DNA of 6,077 bases. It comes from Chlamydiota bacterium (GTDB lineage: Bacteria; Auribacterota; UBA3054; B51-G9). The stretch spans positions 1 through 6,077 of the forward strand of contig QMOL01000194.1 of NCBI GenBank assembly GCA_003648225.1. The letters run 5' to 3'. Positions 1 through 4,415 of the stretch are shown here, piece by piece. The notes beneath the pieces are model-generated. The model did not search any database. It worked only from the letters and a program-made list of their open reading frames with translations, and was not told where the DNA came from. A program made the translations under genes and the position numbers. How positions within the stretch are numbered: the first letter of the stretch is position 1; each line of letters starts with the position of its first letter.

Positions 1-2302
1 AACTCTTGATAATTTTTCCAATTAAACTTCCGCTATTGTTATTATTATTAGATGAAGCCATGTTCGCAGTCTTGCCATTAACAGTTTGTTTATTATTTAC
101 CAATCCTACGGGGCCGGTTTTAATTTCATTAATTTCACTTTTGATTTGTTTTTCCGCGCCTGGAGAATTATTAGATTTAGTCATATAAAATGTTTCGATT
201 CCCGCATTTCCGGGTGTTTGGAAGTCCCATGAAGCGACAGCGGTTTTCGGTACATTACGCATATAATTTTTAACTACGCAAAGGACCGCGGGCGTTTTAG
301 CGATATTAATTGACCAAACGTTTTCCGCGGCGATTTCAAGTGCGGGTTTGAAAGCTTTGACCTGTTCTTTCAAGACAGCGGTTTTGCAGGCATTCAGATA
401 CGCGCAGATGGCTTTATACAATGGTTCGTTTGTTTTCAGCGGTTCACATCCAGGAGCGTCAGCCTCCTTCTTGCCATACATTCCACCTTTAATGTACCAC
501 TTTGCGTTAGCTTGCGCAAAGAAGCAATCTGCAACGACCGGAGCAAAGAATCGTGGTTCAATGACCGGATAATATTCATCATTTCCTGTCCAAACATTCA
601 TGTCGTGAAGTAAGCCGATTCTTTCAATTTCCCAAAGTACTCTTTGTCTTTCTCTTGGAACAACTCTGATGCCGATTTTTTCCCAGTCATCAACAACAAA
701 TTGAACCGGATCGCTTGAGATCATTCCACCGCTTGGATAGTCGAGATAAAAGATTAACGGCGATTTATCGGCGAAGGTTCTATAACCTCCTGCGTCATAA
801 TTCGTCAAGCCGATTTCATCGAGAAGTTTACCGGCGCGTTGAGGATCATATTCTGTATATGCTTTATAAGCGTGTTCATTATAGAACGGCGATTCCGGGC
901 AGGGAGCGACCTGCATGGGCTTAGCTTGATTATTATAAACGGCTTTAATGATAGCTTTACGGTTAACAGCTAATGACAAAGCTTGTCGGAAGAATTTATT
1001 TCTTATTAACTTACGTTTTTTCGCCCATTCGGGATGATTTTTGTCCGTGTGGCGATTTAAGTTAAGTTGAATAGCAAATGATGAACTGTCACCGGGATAC
1101 CAATGGTAGATTTGATAATTTCCGGCTTTTCTCTGTTCCATTAAATAAGTATAATCTTCGTAACCAATATAACGGGCTTGGAAAGAAACGCCTCCGCCCG
1201 CCGCGCGTAGAACGACAGTATCGTCTGAAACCTTTTCACTCATAACCCTATCGATATAAGGCAACTGGTTTCCATTTTCATCAACGACCCAGTAATAAGG
1301 ATTTCTAACAGCTGTTTCCGGAGGATTTGCTTTATAATTGCGAACAATCCAAGGCCACATTCGCGGATGATAAGGGTTATTATATAATTTAATGTAAAAA
1401 TAAAGTGCCCTTGCGCTTGGCAACTGTGTTTTCTCGAGTGCTTCTTTTATTAACTTTTTATCTCCTACTACCGGGTGATATTTACGAAGATAATGTTCAG
1501 GTGAATTAACAAGTCTGCTTCCATAACTTGTTGCAAGCAAGGCAAGGAATAAGCCTTTAGGTTTAGGGAATAAAAAAGTAACTTTGTAGGGGTCATTTGA
1601 ATAGCAAATTAATTTACAGCATTCACCATCGTCGGTTAAATATTCTTGTGGAATATTCCCGCCGTATATTTCAGGGCAATTAATTTCATAATCCCAACAG
1701 TATTTAATATCTGCCGAAGTAAATGGATATCCATCGGACCATTTAATACCTTTTCGCAAATAAAAAGTCCATTTTTTATAATCATCGGAAACTTCCCAGC
1801 TTTTAGCCAAATGCGGCACTATTGGAAAGCCCTGAGGTGAAAATCTTACAAAGCCGCAATATGACATTCTACTTCCGAGAACCAACCCGTTTAATCTCAA
1901 CCATGTCCCGCCATACTTCCCCACCCCGTCAACGCCATTCATAACGCAAGGTTCCGGACCGACGCGTTCCGCGACCGGAGGTAATTTCCCTTCTTTAACT
2001 AACTCTGAAATGATTGGTGATTCATTTTTCGGAAACCATTTGGCGTGTTTACCTTTCGAATAATCGACATCAACTTGCAGGCGGATCATATGGTTAGTGT
2101 CAAAAGAAGTGGAGCGAAGTTGTTCAACTTCTTTCAATTTTTCTTTAGAAAAATGTTTTTTATTAGAAGACAAATCCGGTTTTACTAACCAGGCGAAAAG
2201 CATCAAAATCACTGTCATTCCGACAAACACCGCCAGAAGTCGAAGCAAGCGAAAGAAGATTGTTGGAATTATATAAGAATTATGCAACTGTAATTTATTC
2301 AT
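1..2302 (-). CDS. ABC transporter family 5 solute-binding protein, membrane-anchored, 3' end cut by the window
   Basis: I translated this frame by hand. It stays open for 767 codons from ATG at 2302-2300 to the window edge, so the C-terminus is missing. An in-frame TAA at 2308-2306 fixes the start region. Residues 1-21 carry Arg18 and Arg21, followed by a hydrophobic helix at about 22-40; there is no lipobox Cys, so an uncleaved inner-membrane anchor facing the periplasm is likely. From about residue 100 the sequence matches SBP_bac_5 proteins: GKYGGTW (128-134), W..S.DYKKWTFYLRKGIKWSDG (about 168-191), PFTSADI, RNPYYW (333-338), DENGNQLPYID (341-351) and FRQALSLAVNRKAI (438-451). These proteins deliver peptides or other solutes to ABC permeases; the substrate cannot be read here, and no permease or ATPase lies in the window. 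The binding domain seems to end near residue 707, followed by an Asn/Lys/Ser-rich stretch that includes five Asn in a row. No Shine-Dalgarno is visible. Confidence 0.93.
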   Translation of the reverse strand, partial: MNKLQLHNSYIIPTIFFRLLRLLAVFVGMTVILMLFAWLVKPDLSSNKKHFSKEKLKEVEQLRSTSFDTNHMIRLQVDVDYSKGKHAKWFPKNESPIISELVKEGKLPPVAERVGPEPCVMNGVDGVGKYGGTWLRLNGLVLGSRMSYCGFVRFSPQGFPIVPHLAKSWEVSDDYKKWTFYLRKGIKWSDGYPFTSADIKYCWDYEINCPEIYGGNIPQEYLTDDGECCKLICYSNDPYKVTFLFPKPKGLFLALLATSYGSRLVNSPEHYLRKYHPVVGDKKLIKEALEKTQLPSARALYFYIKLYNNPYHPRMWPWIVRNYKANPPETAVRNPYYWVVDENGNQLPYIDRVMSEKVSDDTVVLRAAGGGVSFQARYIGYEDYTYLMEQRKAGNYQIYHWYPGDSSSFAIQLNLNRHTDKNHPEWAKKRKLIRNKFFRQALSLAVNRKAIIKAVYNNQAKPMQVAPCPESPFYNEHAYKAYTEYDPQRAGKLLDEIGLTNYDAGGYRTFADKSPLIFYLDYPSGGMISSDPVQFVVDDWEKIGIRVVPRERQRVLWEIERIGLLHDMNVWTGNDEYYPVIEPRFFAPVVADCFFAQANAKWYIKGGMYGKKEADAPGCEPLKTNEPLYKAICAYLNACKTAVLKEQVKAFKPALEIAAENVWSINIAKTPAVLCVVKNYMRNVPKTAVASWDFQTPGNAGIETFYMTKSNNSPGAEKQIKSEINEIKTGPVGLVNNKQTVNGKTANMASSNNNNNSGSLIGKIIKS

Positions 2303-2305
2303 ATA

Positions 2306-2329
2306 TTAATCAATTAATTAATTAATCAA
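2306..2329. repeat. Short TTAA-type repeat in the leader of the solute-binding protein gene
   Basis: Three 8-base units stand in tandem: TTAATCAA, TTAATTAA, TTAATCAA. The block begins four bases upstream of the ATG at 2302 and fills the place where a Shine-Dalgarno would be expected. It leaves an unstructured A/T-rich leader, and also places an in-frame TAA just before the start codon. It may be simple low-complexity sequence. Confidence 0.6.
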
Positions 2330-2352
2330 TTTTCTTTGAAAGTTGTGTTTAA

Positions 2353-2358
2353 ATTATA
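2353..2358 (-). promoter_or_regulatory. Candidate -10 box for the solute-binding protein gene
   Basis: The minus strand reads TATAAT here, 50 bases upstream of the ATG at 2302. Transcription would begin near 2345 and give a leader of about 40 bases. I see no good -35 hexamer 16-18 bases upstream, where the sequence is near ACGAAG, and perfect TATAAT is common in such AT-rich DNA, so this is only a candidate. Confidence 0.35.
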
Positions 2359-2361
2359 AAA

Positions 2362-2391
2362 AAAAACGCTACAAACTTCGTCGCGCTTTTT
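2362..2391 (-). terminator. Possible weak intrinsic terminator with nine-T run
   Basis: On the minus strand, AAAAA-G-CGC pairs with GCGTTTTT across a 13-base loop (arms 2391-2383 and 2369-2362, one bulged G). The T run continues to nine bases (2366-2358). The stem has only three G-C pairs, so it is weak alone, but the A-tract/T-tract form is typical of intrinsic terminators. It would end transcription coming from the gene that stops at 2488. Confidence 0.35.
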
Positions 2392-2423
2392 AGAAAATAA
2401 ATTAAAATATTTTGTTTGATTAT

Positions 2424-2471
2424 TATCATTTCCCGCGGTTTAAATCTTGATTTAAGCCACGGGAAACGATA
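2424..2471 (-). terminator. Long hairpin after the 477-residue PEP-CTERM gene
   Basis: Arms of 17 bases, 2429-2445 and 2450-2466, surround a four-base loop. On the minus-strand RNA they pair except for one G-U wobble and one C-A mismatch, with the core CCCG/CGGG. Beyond one mismatched pair, four more bases on each side can pair (2424-2427 with 2468-2471). The hairpin begins about 17-20 bases after the TAA at 2490-2488. The bases after the stem on the minus strand (TGATAATA) are not a good T-tract, so it may act as a 3'-end stabiliser or a Rho-assisted stop as well as a terminator. Confidence 0.6.
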
Positions 2472-2487
2472 TTTTTCAGAACCATTT

Positions 2488-3921
2488 TTATTTGATTAAT
2501 CTTCTGATAACCATACCGGCAATTGCGAAAACACCAAAGAGCATTGATGCTTCAGGAATTTCCATTTCATTACAGAAAGCGTATAAGCGAAAATTACCTG
2601 AAGATGTGCTTGAGCCGTTATTATTATTAAACGTCATTGTAAATACGCCGTTTGAAGGCGCGACATAATCATATCTTAAAATAGAGCCTTGAACCTTATT
2701 CTGATCAACCATATTTAAAGCCGCTTCACTGTCGGAAGGAATAATATAAGTATCAAGTGAGGCTGCGGTTGTCGCATTGTTAAAAAGCGTCAATATATAA
2801 TTCGCCCCGGCATTAAGACCGGAAAGCATCAGCGTAGAATTCACTTCAGAATAAGCACAGTCGGAGACGAGATTAGAACTTGCACCGGATATGGAGGAAT
2901 TATCTTCCGTTACTATTCCCATGCTGCTTTCGTTACTGTAATTAAGAAGTTTCCAGTCAGTTCCGCTTTGTGTATTGCTGCTGCCGGATCCTGTAAAGGT
3001 AACACCGTTAATCACCACATCACCTGCGTGACCGATATTAACAGCGTGCGTGTATGTTTTAAACGAACTAATTGAAGAGGAAGCATCATTAGTCCAGATG
3101 CTCTCTGCAATTCTCGGAGTAGTCTTTGTTACTTTAAAATTATCTATTGTTACTGTTGTGTCATGAAGACCGCCTTCCTCGCCAAGAACAATCCAAACGT
3201 TTGTAAATGATCTGTTTAACTCAAACATAGCTCCCACACCGGTAGCATCTCCAACCATTGGCTCGCCGTTAATAAAAAGCGCTGTAGTAACTTTATCCAG
3301 TCCGCCAAAACTTTCCGCGTGTACAAGCGCGGTCAGATGAATTTCTTCATCCCAAAAGTTATTCAGCTCCGAATTTTTAAATTGATGATTGGCAGATATG
3401 AAGTTTTGACCGCCTACGATAAGTTGGGGTGCTCCGGAATTACCAGGTTTATCTAACCACCAACTTAGTCCGGAAACATGTCCGTTTAGAGGTCCGCCTA
3501 AAGTATCAATAACTTCATGCTGGTCTTCCGCGCCGATATTAAAACTAAATCCTTCCCACGAGCCGCTTCTAATCATTCTGGCGTCAACTTCTACAGTAAA
3601 ATCTTTTCCCATATCATTGAAATTATGATTTGGAGAAATATAACACGCGTTATGACCTCTGATTAGAAATCCTTCGCTCATTTCCGCTTTGTCACTTACA
3701 ATAAGAGTAGTAGAAGTGGAATTTCCATCACTGTTATAGCCCATCGTAGCAAGAGTTCCCTCTTGTCTTCCGGCATTAGCAATTCCGTCATTAATATTTC
3801 CACCCGGACAGTTGTCATAAGTATCTAAGATTTGAAGTTCAGCGGAACAAAACGCTGCGGAAAAGACTACCGCGATAGTACAGATTAATAAAGTTTTGGG
3901 TTTTAAAAATAATGTTTTCAT
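2488..3921 (-). CDS. Secreted PEP-CTERM protein with LamG-like domain, complete
   Basis: 477 residues. The start is well supported: ATG at 3921-3919 follows AAGGAG by five bases and opens a typical signal peptide (basic MKTLFLKPK, hydrophobic core 11-24, likely signal peptidase I cut after CSA at 25-27). Residues about 30-265 look like a concanavalin/LamG-type beta sandwich (DFTVEVDARM, TTALFINGEP, VTIDNFKV). Residues about 272-452 form a module also found in the gene ending at 4416: KTYTHAVNIG, INGVTFTGSG, SGTDWK, LSGLNAGANY, YVAPSNGVF. The tail is a PEP-CTERM variant: IPEA at 454-457, a hydrophobic helix 459-471, then RRLIK. Such tails are processed by an exosortase and fix the protein to the envelope or release it to matrix material. 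An Asn4-Gly-Ser run lies at 432-437. The ligand is unknown; surface adhesion or glycan binding is an inference. A close functional family name is not recognised. Confidence 0.9.
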   Translation of the reverse strand: MKTLFLKPKTLLICTIAVVFSAAFCSAELQILDTYDNCPGGNINDGIANAGRQEGTLATMGYNSDGNSTSTTLIVSDKAEMSEGFLIRGHNACYISPNHNFNDMGKDFTVEVDARMIRSGSWEGFSFNIGAEDQHEVIDTLGGPLNGHVSGLSWWLDKPGNSGAPQLIVGGQNFISANHQFKNSELNNFWDEEIHLTALVHAESFGGLDKVTTALFINGEPMVGDATGVGAMFELNRSFTNVWIVLGEEGGLHDTTVTIDNFKVTKTTPRIAESIWTNDASSSISSFKTYTHAVNIGHAGDVVINGVTFTGSGSSNTQSGTDWKLLNYSNESSMGIVTEDNSSISGASSNLVSDCAYSEVNSTLMLSGLNAGANYILTLFNNATTAASLDTYIIPSDSEAALNMVDQNKVQGSILRYDYVAPSNGVFTMTFNNNNGSSTSSGNFRLYAFCNEMEIPEASMLFGVFAIAGMVIRRLIK

Positions 3922-3926
3922 AAAAT

Positions 3927-3932
3927 CTCCTT
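3927..3932 (-). promoter_or_regulatory. Shine-Dalgarno AAGGAG of the 477-residue gene
   Basis: The minus strand reads AAGGAG, five bases before the ATG at 3921. It decides the start of this gene and shows that the organism uses classical Shine-Dalgarno sites, which makes the missing site in front of the solute-binding protein gene notable. Confidence 0.85.
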
Positions 3933-3946
3933 AATTTAAATTAGAT

Positions 3947-3964
3947 TCAGTCAAATAAGACTGA
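3947..3964. promoter_or_regulatory. Perfect short dyad in the leader of the 477-residue gene
   Basis: TCAGTC and GACTGA flank a six-base loop, giving a perfect 6-bp stem that ends 26 bases upstream of the start codon and 15 bases before the Shine-Dalgarno. In RNA it could form a small hairpin that leaves the ribosome site free; as DNA it could be an operator half-site pair. The short arms make chance a fair explanation. Confidence 0.35.
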
Positions 3965-3977
3965 CAGTTCAGGTTAT

Positions 3978-4012
3978 AACATCCTATTTACATATTCATA
4001 TTTCAGGATGTT
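3978..4012 (-). promoter_or_regulatory. Leader hairpin with 8-bp perfect stem
   Basis: On the minus strand AACATCCT pairs perfectly with AGGATGTT around a 19-base A/T-rich loop. It lies between the two-codon ORF at 4037-4029 and the start of the 477-residue gene. It is not followed by a T-tract, so it is not an obvious terminator or attenuator. The leader contains a second, smaller dyad closer to the start codon. Confidence 0.4.
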
Positions 4013-4028
4013 TATTTATTCAATTAAT

Positions 4029-4048
4029 TTACCTCATATAATTCCTCC
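4029..4048 (-). promoter_or_regulatory. Two-codon ORF (ATG AGG TAA) with a strong ribosome site
   Basis: On the minus strand GGAGG (4048-4044) is followed after six bases by ATG (4037-4035), AGG and TAA (4031-4029). Spacing and strength of the site are at least as good as those of the real downstream gene, yet it would make only Met-Arg. It lies 107 bases upstream of the 477-residue gene and downstream of the TATAAT candidate, so it would be in that mRNA's leader. It could be a regulatory minigene like the phage lambda bar minigenes, a ribosome standby or loading site, or the remains of a lost gene start. Its presence is directly seen; the role is inference. Confidence 0.45.
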
Positions 4049-4056
4049 GTGATTTT

Positions 4057-4078
4057 AAATTAAAACTATGTTTAATTT
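4057..4078. repeat. A/T-rich inverted repeat ahead of the two-codon ORF
   Basis: AAATTAAA and TTTAATTT, perfect 8-base arms, flank a six-base loop just upstream of the GGAGG ribosome site. The pairs are all A-T, so an RNA hairpin would be weak. It may be a protein site or chance in AT-rich DNA. Confidence 0.3.
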
Positions 4079-4090
4079 TTTTGTGTTATT

Positions 4091-4096
4091 ATTATA
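4091..4096 (-). promoter_or_regulatory. Candidate -10 box for the 477-residue PEP-CTERM gene
   Basis: The minus strand reads TATAAT. Transcription would begin near 4084 and give an unusually long leader of about 160 bases that contains the two-codon ORF and two hairpins. Seventeen bases upstream the hexamer is TATCAT, a poor -35 match, so an alternative sigma factor, an activator or a false positive are all possible. Confidence 0.35.
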
Positions 4097-4120
4097 TCAA
4101 TAAAATATATTTAATGATAT
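4094..4120. promoter_or_regulatory. Imperfect palindrome overlapping the -10 candidate
   Basis: ATATCA-N-TAAA and TTTA-N-TGATAT are matching arms around a five-base centre; each 11-base arm has one mismatch. The dyad fills the stretch between the -35 and -10 positions and overlaps the first three bases of the TATAAT box. That placement would suit a repressor operator. The very low G+C content makes chance symmetry more likely, so this is tentative. Confidence 0.25.
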
Positions 4121-4150
4121 AACAATCTGCTTGATTTCTAACACAATCAG

Positions 4151-4348
4151 CTAAAGTTCCCGCGTTTTCTCCTTTTTATTTCTTTTTCCAAACTTATCCC
4201 GTTTTACAAAATCAAAGTGCCTGAGAAGATGAAGTGTCAGGAACAGACTTAATAAATGAAGCTGATAGAAACAATTTCCCATACCCAGCGCATCGCCCAA
4301 ATATTTTGCTTGTTTTACTCCGCCGCTTCGATAAGCATTTGTGTTCAA
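4151..4348 (-). CDS. Doubtful 65-codon ORF, TTG start, no recognised family
   Basis: The frame runs from TTG at 4348 to TAG at 4153-4151 and overlaps no other gene. The protein would have a hydrophobic helix in its middle (about residues 26-43, FYQLHLLSLFLTLHLL) and a strongly basic end (KRDKFGKRNKKEKTREL). Against it: no ATG, no Shine-Dalgarno in front of the TTG, and a length that chance frames often reach. For it: the DNA is richer in G+C than the flanking spacer, the codons look ordinary, and it sits between two genes on the same strand. It could be a small membrane protein, a fragment of a decayed gene, or noise. Confidence 0.2.
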   Translation of the reverse strand: MNTNAYRSGGVKQAKYLGDALGMGNCFYQLHLLSLFLTLHLLRHFDFVKRDKFGKRNKKEKTREL

Positions 4349-4415
4349 ATAAATTTTAATTATTGAGTTTGTCTCACTACTGTCCGGTAAAAATATAGAA
4401 AGTTGAAGTTATTTA

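Larger units (their letters stand above)
3922..4415. other. 494-base gap between the two PEP-CTERM genes
   Basis: No confident gene lies here. The part next to the upstream gene (4415-4349) lacks a convincing terminator; only a 4-bp stem TGAG/CTCA at 4364-4376 is visible, so read-through toward the 477-residue gene is possible. The middle (4348-4151) holds the doubtful ORF. The rest (4150-3922) is very AT-rich and holds the promoter candidate, its dyad, the A/T inverted repeat, the two-codon ORF, two leader hairpins and the true ribosome site. No tRNA, CRISPR repeat or insertion sequence end was seen. Confidence 0.7.

Noticed and set aside
6..1840. Plus-strand frames of 60-74 codons at 6-188, 348-572, 715-924 and 1646-1840
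   Set aside because: They lie antisense within the solute-binding protein gene, whose translation carries clear family motifs throughout; none has a recognisable domain.
3838..3860. Lipoprotein site around Cys25 of the 477-residue protein
   Set aside because: The residues before the Cys are AAF, which does not fit a lipobox (Gly, Ala or Ser needed just before Cys); a signal peptidase I cut after CSA fits better.
4129..4151. Stem GC-TGATT / AATCA-GC as a terminator for the 65-codon ORF
   Set aside because: Short, bulged, A/T-rich and without a following T-tract on the minus strand.
3922..4415. Mobile element or transposase remnant in the gap
   Set aside because: I found no terminal inverted repeats with target duplication and no transposase motif in any frame.
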